A stretch of 52,127 bases of DNA from DLAJ01 sp023663615 (GCA_023663615.1 JAMPHA010000016.1:1-52127), one strand, 5' to 3'; positions 16,973 through 25,682 are shown, numbered from the stretch's first letter. Made by a program: numbers and translations. Notes: generated by a model not told the origin, from the letters alone.

Positions 16973-17677
16973 TCATTCTCCGTCCACGGTCACTTCCGTA
17001 CCGTTAAAATCACCCTTTATCGCATTCACAATGCTGTTCTTTTCGTTTAGTCCGAATACGCGCATCGGCATCCGATTGTCCCTTGCCAAAATGGATGCCG
17101 TCATATCCACAACCTGCAAATTGCGCGCGATCACTTCATCAATGGACACCCTGTCGTATTTCTTTGCCGCCGGATTCACTCTCGGATCGTCGTCATAAAC
17201 GCCGTCGATCGCCTTTGCGAGCAGAATCACATCCGCCTCCACCTCAACCGCGCGCAGCACGACTCCGGTATCCGTGGAAAAATAAGGATGCCCGGTTCCT
17301 CCGGCAAAAAACACGACCATGCCCTTTGCAAAATATTTGTTTGCGCGGTCCTTCGAAAAAAGTTTTGTGAAGGAACCGCATTCAAACGGTGTCAGAACAT
17401 TTGTCATGAGCCCAACACTTCTGCATATCTCCGATACATAAATACAATTCATGATCGTTGCCAGCATTCCGATCTGATCCGCTTTGGTGCGGTCAATATT
17501 CTCGCTGGAACGTCCCCGCCAAAAATTACCGCCGCCGATCACAACGCCGACTTCAATCCCATCCTCCACAAGCTGCTTGATCTGCAGCGCGACTTCCCGG
17601 ACCGTCGGTTCATCAAACCCGGTCTTCTTGTCGCCCGACAATGCTTCTCCGCTCAGCTTTAACAGAATACGCTTCAT
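16973..17677 (-). CDS. pyrH: UMP kinase
   Basis: Phosphorylates UMP to UDP for nucleotide and cell wall sugar supply; bacterial hexameric amino-acid-kinase fold. The 234-residue protein shows RILLKLSGEALSG at the N-terminus, VIGGGNFWRG, the nucleotide-site stretch FFAGGTGHPYFSTDT, and AKAIDGVYDDDPRVNPAAKKYD. The ribosome site GAGGAGAAG precedes the ATG. In related genomes pyrH directly follows tsf; here about 8 kb of accessory genes intervene, with the bactofilin gene immediately upstream. Confidence 0.96.
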   Translation of the reverse strand: MKRILLKLSGEALSGDKKTGFDEPTVREVALQIKQLVEDGIEVGVVIGGGNFWRGRSSENIDRTKADQIGMLATIMNCIYVSEICRSVGLMTNVLTPFECGSFTKLFSKDRANKYFAKGMVVFFAGGTGHPYFSTDTGVVLRAVEVEADVILLAKAIDGVYDDDPRVNPAAKKYDRVSIDEVIARNLQVVDMTASILARDNRMPMRVFGLNEKNSIVNAIKGDFNGTEVTVDGE

Positions 17678-17710
17678 GCCGTCTTCTCCTCATTCACCTG
17701 ATCTCTCACA

Positions 17711-17797
17711 GTCCGAAAGACTTTCGAATTTCGCAACCCGGAAGAATCTGCAAAGCAAATTCTTTGAAAGACTTTCGCGCAAGCGGAAGTCTTTTTT
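17711..17797. repeat. Modular hairpin repeat after the bactofilin gene
   Basis: The gap between the bactofilin stop and pyrH holds several short hairpins joined by TTTGAAAG-type linkers. The palindrome GAAAGACTTTCG occurs twice (17715-17726 and 17766-17777). A hairpin ending in TTTTTTAT directly abuts the bactofilin stop codon. The layout matches the elements at 28709-28839 and 40804-40854. Confidence 0.6.
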
Positions 17798-19259
17798 ATA
17801 TCTTTGCCGTCTTCTTGAACTCGTCAAAGAAAGCAGTCGGATTGACGTCTGCATAGCACTGTGAGCACATACCTTCCACAACCGCACCGTTATTGATCTG
17901 AACGGATTTGGATTTGATATTACCCATAACGATTGCGGAAGTATCTAAGATAACAGGACCCTTGACATCAATGTCGCCTTTAACTGCACCTGCGATCACT
18001 GCGCTTGTCGCCGCAATATTACCGATGATCACCGAACTTTGTCCGACTTTTACGCTTCCAAGAGAATTGACCTCGCCAACGATCTTTGCGGACTCCGCAT
18101 AGATTTCGGCCGCCTTGGAATTTCCATTGACTACACCGGTCACATCCAATTTCCCAAGAATATCGATATTACCTGTAATCGTTCCCAAAATTTCAAGCGA
18201 ACCTTTAGACATAATATCACCGGTGATTGTCATTCCCTCCGTAATAAGGGATTTTTCATCGCTTGCTACCTCATTCTCACCAAATACCTGCTCCTGCATC
18301 TTACTTACTCCTTCCTTCTCCGCTTCTTTTTCTTCCTCATTCGCTGACATGCTATTCATTTCCATTACTTCCTCTGACATTTTGTCTGCCTCCGCTTCCT
18401 TTATGATTTCTGTTTCTGCCGCCCCGTCCGGCATGCTTTCCTCTGTCATATGAACTGCCGTTATATCGACAACACTTTGCTCCGCTGTATCCGCATTTTC
18501 CTCCGCGGCTGTTTCCTCCGTAAGTACAGACTCTATATTCACGCTTTCCTCAGCAGCCGCTTCCTCCGTAAGTACAGACTCTATATTCACGCTTTCCTCC
18601 GCGGCTGCTTCCTCCGTAAATACAACTTCCGGTATATCCGCGCTTCCCTCCGCGGCTGCTTCCTCCGTAAATACAACTTCCGGTATATCCGCGCTTCCCT
18701 CCGCGGCTGCTTCCTCCGTAAATACAGCTTCCGGCATATCCGCGCTTCCCTCCGCGGCTGCTTCCTCCATAAATACAACTTCCGGTATATCCGCGCTTCC
18801 CTCCGCAACTGCTTCATCCGTAAATACAACTTCCGGTATATCCGCGCTTCCCTCCGCGACTGCTTCATCCGTAAATACAGCTTCCGGTGTATCCGCGCTT
18901 CCCTCCGTGACTGCTTCCTCCGTCATGGCATCCGGCATAAGATCATTGGCTTCCGTAACTTCCGCAACGCCCTCGGACTGGCTGAATAGCTCTGCCAGAA
19001 GCTTGTCTTCCTCTGTCTGTACTTCTTCCGTCCCCGCGGCGCTTTCCGCTTCCGTAAGATCCGCCTCTTCTGTCTCCGTTTCACTCATCGCCTCAAGCTT
19101 GTCCAACATATCCGCCAACACCTGACTGTCCGTCTGGAGCTCCGGCGTTTCGTCAGTTACCGGCTCGTCTTCTGCCAGTCCGGCATCAGCCGTTTCATCC
19201 GGCATCAGCTCACTGACCGCTTGCGATAAGTCCTCCTTTAAGTCTGAAAAAAATCCCAT
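17796..19259 (-). CDS. Bactofilin with long acidic repeat region
   Basis: A 487-residue protein with two parts. Residues about 340-450 are a bactofilin (polymer-forming cytoskeletal) beta-helix, with evenly spaced repeats such as GDIMSKGSLEILGTITGNIDILGKLDVTG, which should polymerise without nucleotides and scaffold envelope enzymes. Residues 1-330 are very acidic and contain six 17-residue repeats (AEGSAD.PE.VF.EEA.) followed by two 16-residue variants, encoded by 51-bp DNA repeats. Such a long acidic repeat tail is not usual for bactofilins, which are mostly 120-200 residues. It lies 42 nt after a polysaccharide deacetylase gene, so a role in organising cell wall modification is a reasonable inference. 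Confidence 0.85.
   Translation of the reverse strand: MGFFSDLKEDLSQAVSELMPDETADAGLAEDEPVTDETPELQTDSQVLADMLDKLEAMSETETEEADLTEAESAAGTEEVQTEEDKLLAELFSQSEGVAEVTEANDLMPDAMTEEAVTEGSADTPEAVFTDEAVAEGSADIPEVVFTDEAVAEGSADIPEVVFMEEAAAEGSADMPEAVFTEEAAAEGSADIPEVVFTEEAAAEGSADIPEVVFTEEAAAEESVNIESVLTEEAAAEESVNIESVLTEETAAEENADTAEQSVVDITAVHMTEESMPDGAAETEIIKEAEADKMSEEVMEMNSMSANEEEKEAEKEGVSKMQEQVFGENEVASDEKSLITEGMTITGDIMSKGSLEILGTITGNIDILGKLDVTGVVNGNSKAAEIYAESAKIVGEVNSLGSVKVGQSSVIIGNIAATSAVIAGAVKGDIDVKGPVILDTSAIVMGNIKSKSVQINNGAVVEGMCSQCYADVNPTAFFDEFKKTAKI
18530..18905. repeat. Tandem 51-bp coding repeats in the bactofilin gene
   Basis: Six nearly identical 51-bp units and two shorter 48-bp units encode the acidic 17- and 16-residue repeats. 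The high identity of adjacent copies suggests recent expansion and likely copy number variation between strains. Confidence 0.85.
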
Positions 19260-19301
19260 CTTTTAACCACACCTTTCTGCAACGCACCGTGTTTTCGCGC
19301 G

Positions 19302-20591
19302 TCACTCACTCTCCTCATCCGCTTTTACCTGCTGAATCCGCGCCGTATCCTCCGTGATCGGCAGGATGACAGTATTGTCCATCGCTAAAATTCGTTCTAT
19401 AATCACCGGCAATGCCTCGACGGTTGCTTTTTTCCCCGCTGCGTCATGCATCAGTACGATCGCCGTATGATACCTCTCCATATTATTTGTCACATTGTCC
19501 GCGAGCTGTGCCGCCGTGAGCTGTACGCTTCCCGCATCACCGTTTAGGACGTTCCAGTCAAAATAGATGATTCCCCGCTCGTCCAACACATCGATCAATT
19601 CCTGCACGTCCGTACTGTTGAGCGCGTTACTGCTGCCTCCCGGAAAACGGTAAAAACAGCTTGTCACGCCGGTCATATCATAAAGGTAACTGCGTATTTT
19701 TTCCAGATCCTCCGTAAACGCTTCCGTCGAAGCGTAAATCTCTCCATAGCGATGGCTGTAGGAATGCATTCCTAATGTGTGCCCCGCCTCCACGATCCGG
19801 CGATACATTTCCTGTGAATGCTCATCTGTTTTACCCACAACAAAAAAAGTTGCCTTAATATCGTAACGATCCAAGATTTCCAGGATCACTTCTGTATTAC
19901 TGCTCGGTCCGTCATCAAAGGTCAGATACACTTTGCGATAATCCGGATATAATTGCTCTCCGGTCAGTTCCTCCGTCACGTCGGCGCCATCCTGTCCGTC
20001 TGCATCCGGTGTATTTTCGTTCTGTCCGCTATTTTCATCTGCGGCATTTGATTCCCCGCCGGCCGCCGCATCGCTTGTGCCGGTTGTACCGTTCTCTCCG
20101 GCGTCGCCTGCTCCGGTATCTGCCGCACGCTGCGCCCCGCCGTCTCCTAATGTTTCTCCTCCCACGGCCATAGCGCCTTCTGCGGGATTCCCGGTGCTTT
20201 CCGCCACACCGCCCCCGTCACCCACTCCGTCGCCCGCTTCCGTGCTGCTCCCAGCATCCGCGCCGGTATTTAGGCCCATTCCGCCCATTTCTAACGCAAC
20301 ATCCACGATCCCGTCCGATTGTACCAGCCGGGCGGCATCCCCTTCGCCCGATGAAAGCCTCGTCGGATCGCTCATCTGCCCGGCAAGCCGCACTTCACGC
20401 GCAGCCTCCAATTCCTGCACCTTCTGCTCTAATCTGCCTACCTTCAAAAAAAGAATCACACACAGAAGCACAGGCAGCAGGATCGCCAAAATAATTGTCA
20501 CCACAATGATTTTTTTTAACCGATCAATCCGCCTTCTCCGCTCCGCCTGTGTTCTCACGGGTTTGTCCGGCGTTTTTTCAACCTCTGCCAT
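19302..20591 (-). CDS. Membrane-anchored polysaccharide deacetylase (NodB domain)
   Basis: A predicted carbohydrate esterase 4 enzyme acting on the cell surface, probably deacetylating peptidoglycan N-acetylglucosamine or another wall glycan. The 429 residues comprise a cytoplasmic basic tail, one membrane segment (about 25-48), a short coiled coil, and a flexible Gly/Ala/Asp-rich linker (about 80-205). The catalytic domain has TFDDGPSS (metal-binding Asp pair), HSYSHR (metal-binding His pair), FRFPGGSS-type YRFPGG, and the late LMHD motif. All key residues of the active family are present. It has its own promoter and is followed after 42 nt by the bactofilin gene, suggesting that the two act together. 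Confidence 0.88.
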   Translation of the reverse strand: MAEVEKTPDKPVRTQAERRRRIDRLKKIIVVTIILAILLPVLLCVILFLKVGRLEQKVQELEAAREVRLAGQMSDPTRLSSGEGDAARLVQSDGIVDVALEMGGMGLNTGADAGSSTEAGDGVGDGGGVAESTGNPAEGAMAVGGETLGDGGAQRAADTGAGDAGENGTTGTSDAAAGGESNAADENSGQNENTPDADGQDGADVTEELTGEQLYPDYRKVYLTFDDGPSSNTEVILEILDRYDIKATFFVVGKTDEHSQEMYRRIVEAGHTLGMHSYSHRYGEIYASTEAFTEDLEKIRSYLYDMTGVTSCFYRFPGGSSNALNSTDVQELIDVLDERGIIYFDWNVLNGDAGSVQLTAAQLADNVTNNMERYHTAIVLMHDAAGKKATVEALPVIIERILAMDNTVILPITEDTARIQQVKADEESE

Positions 20592-20638
20592 ATGCGCTCT
20601 CCGAAGGAACCTGTTCCCGTTCCTTTCACACGATTATC

Positions 20639-20668
20639 ATTATAACATATCTATCCCCCAGCGGGCAA
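20639..20668 (-). promoter_or_regulatory. Promoter of the deacetylase-bactofilin operon
   Basis: TTGCCC (20668-20663), an 18-nt spacer and TATAAT (20644-20639) preceded by TGT lie on the minus strand about 50 nt upstream of the ATG. A stem of about 8 bp (20599-20627) lies between promoter and ribosome site and could affect translation. Confidence 0.65.
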
Positions 20669-20743
20669 GTACATAACGAACATCTGTCTCCAAACCGTCC
20701 ATACGCCCCAGGATGTCCTATAAAACGTTCCTGCGCGATCCTC

Positions 20744-22882
20744 TCACTCGAAAACATACCCTTCCGTCTCCCCAAGCGTAATATTATCCGTTCCGATCTG
20801 CGCAACTGTCACAATATCTCCCGCCGCAAGCTGCGGGTTCTCTATTAAAAGCATTCCCTGTTCCACATAGGTTGTCTTCTGTGTTTCCCCATTGATGCAG
20901 ACATAACTGTACTCATTGAAGCCCGTTCCGTAGACATAGACAACCTCTTCTTCCTGCTTCGTAACAGCGGTCACGGCGATCTCATCAATGCCGAGCTTTA
21001 GTTCTGTCGGCTCATAGGGATTGATGCCGCCGTAAATCTCCCTGTCGCCATAAAGCATATCATATTGAAGTATTTCCAACTTACTCAGATAATCCTCATC
21101 CCACATACAACTCTGATGGAGTTTTGTCAAAATTCCCTGCGTGATCCCCGCTTCCTCCAGCACCTTTGCCGAAAGCTGATACGCCTCTATATCCAGATCA
21201 TTCTTGTCAAGACCGATATTATCCCATATGACATACTCCGTCGCTGTGAGAACACCGCCTTCCACATCCTCTGTCTCCAGATTCATATAAGGCAGATGGT
21301 CGCCGTAAAGTACAAGGATCGCCGGTTCTCCCCGCTCCTCCAACGCCGCGACCAGCTCACGCACAAAATCGTCATCCTCTGCTATCTGGTTTACATAATA
21401 GCTCCATGCATATTCCATGTTCAGATCCGTATAACGGATAAAGATCGGCTCCTCGTCATCCAGACATTCGGACGGATACTCCCCGTGCGCCTGCACGGAA
21501 ATCGCATAAACAACATCTTCCCCCTGTGTGGAATCCATCGCTTTTAAGATTTCCCCGACCAAAATCTCATCCCTGCAAAAACCGTTGACGTTACGCTCCA
21601 CATCATACATATACTCGATCGGCGTAAACGTATCGAACCCCAGTTGTGAAAAAACAATGTGCCTGTCATAAAACGTACCGTCATTATTATGAATCGCATG
21701 CGCCGTGTAGCCCAACGCTTTTAAGTTTGTCGCAATACTCTCACAGGTAGTTGACTTTAAGATTGTCTTATACGGATATTCACCCGGCCCGAAAAAATCC
21801 AGATTCATTCCCGTCAGAATCTCAAATTCCGTATTGGCAGTGCCCGCGCCCACGGACGGCACATACAACCGCCCCGAACTGTATTGTTCGGTCAATTCCC
21901 GATAAAACGGAATCGGATCCTTGGAAAACTCCAGCCCCACAACCGTATAGGGATCAAAAAAAGACTCCAACTGGACAAAAATAATATTTGGCATGTCCGT
22001 CTCTTCCCACTCCACGATCGGACGCGGCTGTTCATCCGCCTCTTCCAACCCGGCGGAAGGCGCTGGAAATGTCCCCGTCGGAGCAACGTCAATCCCGCCT
22101 GTCAAAGGCGTTCCGCCCCCCATCGTATCATCGCCCATTCCGGGTTCCAGCGGATTGACCGGAAACGGCGCGTTTAGGGAATCCTGCACGACATTCTCAA
22201 TTCGTTCCGGCGAATAATCATCCGGCTTCTCCATTCCAAGATTCACGATACTGTTGACAAAACAGTATGGAAAGCCATAGTTATGGTAAGCGTCCGCAAG
22301 ATTCGAAAAATTTTCCGTTGCCACGCCGCACACGATCAGCAGCCGGTTGACGCCGACCAGGCTGAACGCATAAGCCGCCGCCGTCACCAAAACTGCCAGT
22401 ACGCGCAGCTTTCCCTGATACTTCGGCGTTTTCAGCCCCAATGCGATACTGAGGGCAACCGCCGCGGCGATCGCAAGCAGGATCAGCACAATGACGACAG
22501 GTGAAAGATACAGCTTGACAATACGGATCGCCGATGTGATCAGCAGAAAATCAACCGCCGCAAACGGCGTTGTCCGAAAGCAAAGCAAAATGCCGTTCGT
22601 AATGCCCAATGCCAAAAGCAGGATAAAAATGATCGCATTATACATCATCCTTCTGCGAAAGATACTGCCGATTCCCAAAAGCAGCAGCAGGATCAACGCA
22701 TTAAAAACAAACATCACCGGCCGCTGTATCAGATAAAGCAGCGCCCGAAGCACAGAATGACGCGAAACGCTCTCAATGATCAGATTCAGCGCCAGAGATT
22801 CATACAGGCAGAACAGCGTATAATGTTCATTGATCCACTCGACATTTCGTATATTAAAAATCTTTTTCATTTTTTCTTTCAT
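20744..22882 (-). CDS. LTA-synthase-family sulfatase-like phosphoglycerol transferase
   Basis: A 712-residue polytopic enzyme of the lipoteichoic acid synthase family, which transfers glycerol phosphate or related groups to surface polymers outside the membrane. Residues about 10-190 hold five or so membrane segments. The extracellular sulfatase-fold domain shows IIFVQLESFFDP, the nucleophile threonine in SVGAGTANTEFEIL, SVQAHGEYPS and VLYGDHLPYM. The last 85 or so residues form an extra beta-sandwich-like domain (IPT/TIG-like), not seen in standard LtaS. The ATG at 22882 is preferred over 22918 because a GAGG site precedes it. A promoter overlapped by a near-perfect palindrome lies upstream. 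Confidence 0.85.
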   Translation of the reverse strand: MKEKMKKIFNIRNVEWINEHYTLFCLYESLALNLIIESVSRHSVLRALLYLIQRPVMFVFNALILLLLLGIGSIFRRRMMYNAIIFILLLALGITNGILLCFRTTPFAAVDFLLITSAIRIVKLYLSPVVIVLILLAIAAAVALSIALGLKTPKYQGKLRVLAVLVTAAAYAFSLVGVNRLLIVCGVATENFSNLADAYHNYGFPYCFVNSIVNLGMEKPDDYSPERIENVVQDSLNAPFPVNPLEPGMGDDTMGGGTPLTGGIDVAPTGTFPAPSAGLEEADEQPRPIVEWEETDMPNIIFVQLESFFDPYTVVGLEFSKDPIPFYRELTEQYSSGRLYVPSVGAGTANTEFEILTGMNLDFFGPGEYPYKTILKSTTCESIATNLKALGYTAHAIHNNDGTFYDRHIVFSQLGFDTFTPIEYMYDVERNVNGFCRDEILVGEILKAMDSTQGEDVVYAISVQAHGEYPSECLDDEEPIFIRYTDLNMEYAWSYYVNQIAEDDDFVRELVAALEERGEPAILVLYGDHLPYMNLETEDVEGGVLTATEYVIWDNIGLDKNDLDIEAYQLSAKVLEEAGITQGILTKLHQSCMWDEDYLSKLEILQYDMLYGDREIYGGINPYEPTELKLGIDEIAVTAVTKQEEEVVYVYGTGFNEYSYVCINGETQKTTYVEQGMLLIENPQLAAGDIVTVAQIGTDNITLGETEGYVFE

Positions 22883-23005
22883 CGCACACATCCTCTTTAC
22901 GGCAGGCAGTCCATTCATTCTGCGCAGGCATTTCTCCGCTGCTTATGCAAAGCAGACATGAAATGCTCCGCATTCCGCGCTCACGCCCATCGCCGCAAAT
23001 AACAA

Positions 23006-23044
23006 GCGCACTATTACTTTAATCGTAGTAGTGCGCAAAGTCAA
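23006..23044 (-). promoter_or_regulatory. Promoter with overlapping palindromic operator
   Basis: On the minus strand TTGACT (23044-23039), a 17-nt spacer and TAAAGT (23021-23016) form a sigma-A-type promoter for the LTA-synthase-like gene. A palindrome with 12-nt arms (11 of 12 matching; 23006-23017 and 23025-23036) covers the -10 and most of the spacer, ideally placed for a repressor. No candidate regulator gene is in the window. Confidence 0.6.
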
Positions 23045-23120
23045 GATGATAAATCATTACATTTCTTATTTTGGACGGCAACGCCGGCTTTTTCAAACGA
23101 CCGCCGGCTCCAAAGCCAGA

Positions 23121-24596
23121 TCAGATATGCTTATCCACAGCCATTCCTTTTATGTCCTCGTCGATCAGACCGATTTGATCCAACGCGCGTTTGACGTCCT
23201 CCTGCACGGTATCCTGCTCCCGCGAAAGCTCCGTGATCGTGTAGCTCTGCCGCTCATTTTCATCCCCGGTCTTTTCGGCGCTGTCTTCCCTGCGGTTCTC
23301 CGCCCGCTCTTCCTCAGACCGCTCCGTTCCGGTATTCTCCGCCTTCCCGACAGACACTTCCGGCCCTCCCGCCTGCTGAACCTGGGTTTTCTCCATGCCG
23401 GGTTCTCCGTCACTTTCCATATCTTTCCGCTTCTCAGTGATATGCTCTCTGAGGCTTTCCGCTTCCTTTCGCTTCGCGGCGGTACGCTCTCTGAAACTTT
23501 CCGCTTCTTCGCGCGTCTGTGCGGCACGTCCTCTGAGGCTTTCTGCTTCCTCGCGTGCCTGCGCGGTACGCTCCCTGAGACTTTCCGCTTCCTCACGCAC
23601 CTGCACGGTACGCCCTCCGAGGCTTTCCGCTTCCCCGCCTGCTTCCGCACTACGTCCGCTAAGCGCCTCCGCTTCCTTCTGTCTCCCGGCTGCATGCTCC
23701 CGGCTGCGCTCCATGATCTGCCCGCGCTCCGCCTTTGCCTCACGCTGCGTCTGAATGCGCTCCTCCTGCGCCTGCTCCTGTTCTTCACGCGCTTCGAGCT
23801 TTTCTTCCTGTTCCTCTTTTTCCTCTTTGCGCTCCTCTGCCTTCTCCTGCGCTTCCTTCCACTCGTCGTCGATCTTGTCTTTGACTTCGCCGATCATGCC
23901 ATATGCCGCTTCTTTGCTCGCAGCAAGCTTGATGTCCTCCGCCGTATCCTGCGCGAAACCCATTCCCTGTTCATAAGGTACGGCAAGCATATTGATCTTG
24001 GTATCGCGGATGGCGCTATTTTCCGCCGCCATCTGCGTCTTGTTGTTTTGTATGATGCTGCGGTACATGCCTGCGTCCTGATTGATTTCCAAAGAACGTT
24101 TCTGATATTCCGTCAAGCCCTTCTCGTCAATCTCGGCAAGCCGCTTTTGCTCCTCCGGCGAAAGAATGATGCCGCTTCCGGGCTGCTCGCTGTCCTGACG
24201 TTTTTCTAACAGTTCTAAGTCCTTCTGCTCCTGACTATCGTCCGCAACCCCGTATTCTTCTTTCCACGCCGCTTTCTGATCGTTGATCTTATTTAACTCG
24301 GTCTGCGCTGCTTTGGACTCGGCTTTCAGCGTCTTCATATTGGCGCGGCGCTTTTCCAGATCCAACGCGACTTTGTTGTCCTTATCAAACACATCGGCTA
24401 CGATCTTGCGCGCCTTTCGCAGCGCCGCCTCCTTTTTCTCCTGAATCGGATTCTGCCGCATGGGTGCGCCCATCTGCACGGATTTTGTTTTACCCTGTGC
24501 GCTGTTCTTTTTATCCGCCGCTCCCTGCGCCTGCTCGTCCTGTCCGATCGCAAAAGATACGGAGATCACGCCATCTCTTTTTTCTCCGACTTTCAT
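23121..24596 (-). CDS. Hypothetical coiled-coil protein with 14-residue repeats
   Basis: A 491-residue, highly charged, soluble protein with no signal peptide or membrane segment. Residues about 50-260 are predicted helical. From about 300 to 390 a 14-residue unit (REEAESLRERTAQA type) recurs about five to six times; 14 is two heptads, so a coiled coil is expected. The last 100 residues are acidic and disordered, ending in a conserved-looking helix. It starts 16 nt after the DUF6033 gene with a GAGGGGGAAG site and is surely cotranscribed with it. I recognise no enzyme motif. A secreted or structural partner of the DUF6033 protein is a guess. Confidence 0.65.
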   Translation of the reverse strand: MKVGEKRDGVISVSFAIGQDEQAQGAADKKNSAQGKTKSVQMGAPMRQNPIQEKKEAALRKARKIVADVFDKDNKVALDLEKRRANMKTLKAESKAAQTELNKINDQKAAWKEEYGVADDSQEQKDLELLEKRQDSEQPGSGIILSPEEQKRLAEIDEKGLTEYQKRSLEINQDAGMYRSIIQNNKTQMAAENSAIRDTKINMLAVPYEQGMGFAQDTAEDIKLAASKEAAYGMIGEVKDKIDDEWKEAQEKAEERKEEKEEQEEKLEAREEQEQAQEERIQTQREAKAERGQIMERSREHAAGRQKEAEALSGRSAEAGGEAESLGGRTVQVREEAESLRERTAQAREEAESLRGRAAQTREEAESFRERTAAKRKEAESLREHITEKRKDMESDGEPGMEKTQVQQAGGPEVSVGKAENTGTERSEEERAENRREDSAEKTGDENERQSYTITELSREQDTVQEDVKRALDQIGLIDEDIKGMAVDKHI

Positions 24597-24612
24597 CGCT
24601 TCCCCCTCTTTT

Positions 24613-25470
24613 CTAAACCGAATAGTCCACCGACTGCCCGCGCATTTTCTCCTCCTCGGTACGCGTATGATCCGTCAGATAACCCATCTCATAATCCTCG
24701 ATCTTGCGCATCAGCTCTTCGATAGAATCCGCCGTAAACACGATCTCTTCCGACTCTTTCGTGTGATCCGCTCTGTCTGCCCGGTCTTTTTTGTCGGCAC
24801 GCCGCTTTTCGATACGTTCCTCATCCGCCTTCTTCGCGGCTTTCTTCTTTTCCGCCTTGGCATCCTCTTTCTTCTTTGCCGCCCGCTTTTCGATCAGTTT
24901 TCTCTGCTCTGCAAACGATTTGTCAACCGCGGCAAAAAATGACGCCCGCCCATCCTTATAATTCATGCCGTAAGATGTTACGCCCGGCTTCGTCCCGACT
25001 GTCTTTGCCATCTGATTCAGTCCGGAAGACGCCGCCTGGATCTTGCTCTCGATCTGCGCACGATATTTTTCATCCCGCGCCATGCGCTCGATCTTATCCG
25101 TATCGATCAGCACCGTCATCCCATTGGGCGTAGCAAAGCTGTTCTTCATCGCTTCCGCTTCCTGCTTTCTGTCCGATGCCACCAATACAAAACTCATATT
25201 TCCGTATTTCTTTGTCAATTGATTGTAGTAATCCTCCGCCTCCTTACTCAGTTTCGGATTACCGTAGGTTCTGCCCGTCTTGATCTCGCGTTTTCCATCC
25301 GCTCCGCTTACCTCTGACTGCTGTTTTACCTTATCTGCTTTTTTCTCTGTTCCTGCCGTCTTACTCTCGTCCTGCGTCTTTCCATACGCCGCAGCCTGCG
25401 TCTGTGCCATGTACTGGGACGTCCGGTAATTCTGCCCCAACGCCTGCACATAAGAATCCATTCCGCTCAT
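24613..25470 (-). CDS. DUF6033 family protein
   Basis: A 285-residue protein that I match, from memory of the family, to DUF6033, an uncharacterised group known to me mainly from Lachnospiraceae. The N-terminus (about 1-75) is low-complexity. The conserved core follows: LSKEAEDYYNQLTKKYGNMSFVLVASD, then MTVLIDTDKIERMARDE and GMNYKDGRASFFAAVDKSF. Residues about 190-240 are a Lys/Ala/Asp-rich helix, and the tail carries a short SIEELMRKIEDYE helix. It has a strong GGAGGAAAG ribosome site and a leader with a 9-bp hairpin. The upstream promoter resembles sigma-D, suggesting membership in a motility or surface regulon. Function unknown. Confidence 0.7.
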   Translation of the reverse strand: MSGMDSYVQALGQNYRTSQYMAQTQAAAYGKTQDESKTAGTEKKADKVKQQSEVSGADGKREIKTGRTYGNPKLSKEAEDYYNQLTKKYGNMSFVLVASDRKQEAEAMKNSFATPNGMTVLIDTDKIERMARDEKYRAQIESKIQAASSGLNQMAKTVGTKPGVTSYGMNYKDGRASFFAAVDKSFAEQRKLIEKRAAKKKEDAKAEKKKAAKKADEERIEKRRADKKDRADRADHTKESEEIVFTADSIEELMRKIEDYEMGYLTDHTRTEEEKMRGQSVDYSV

Positions 25471-25504
25471 ACTCTTTCCTCCTTGAAATCGTCGTGTCGT
25501 TGGG

Positions 25505-25529
25505 GAAACGCTGATGAAAGCGTTTCCTT
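25505..25529. repeat. Perfect 9-bp hairpin in the DUF6033 leader
   Basis: GGAAACGCT and its complement flank a 6-nt loop between the predicted transcription start and the ribosome site of the DUF6033 gene. On the minus strand it has no T tract, so it is a leader stem rather than a terminator. Confidence 0.6.
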
Positions 25530-25546
25530 AGAAACCTCCATATTGT

Positions 25547-25574
25547 ATATCGGCAGGAAAAGAAAGATATTTTA
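25547..25574 (-). promoter_or_regulatory. Candidate sigma-D (flagellar sigma) promoter
   Basis: On the minus strand TAAA (25574-25571), 16 nt, then GCCGATAT (25554-25547) matches the sigma-D/sigma-28 consensus TAAA-N15-GCCGATAA in 11 of 12 positions with one extra base of spacing. It lies about 75 nt upstream of the DUF6033 start. No good sigma-A -35/-10 pair was seen at that place. Confidence 0.55.
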
Positions 25575-25645
25575 CCGCACTTTTCCTTTCTTTATGGTCG
25601 GATTATGCTGTCTTCTGAAAAAAAGCGTGCAAAATTTCCTATAAG

Positions 25646-25682
25646 TCAAAAAGAGAGCCCCAGGGGACTATCCCTGAGGCTC
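25646..25682 (-). terminator. Intrinsic terminator after tsf
   Basis: An 11-bp GC-rich stem with one G-U pair (outer ends 25682 and 25655, 4-nt loop) is followed on the minus strand by TCTTTTT. It ends the rpsB-tsf transcript about 70 nt after the tsf stop codon. Confidence 0.85.

Noticed and set aside
18450..18989. 179-residue plus-strand open frame with repeats
   Set aside because: It is the antisense of the bactofilin repeat region; its repeats simply mirror the 51-bp units and it has no ribosome site or recognisable family.
23031..24209. 392-residue plus-strand open frame
   Set aside because: Antisense to the coiled-coil gene; long only because of that gene's biased composition. Leu/Phe/Arg-rich with no ribosome site.
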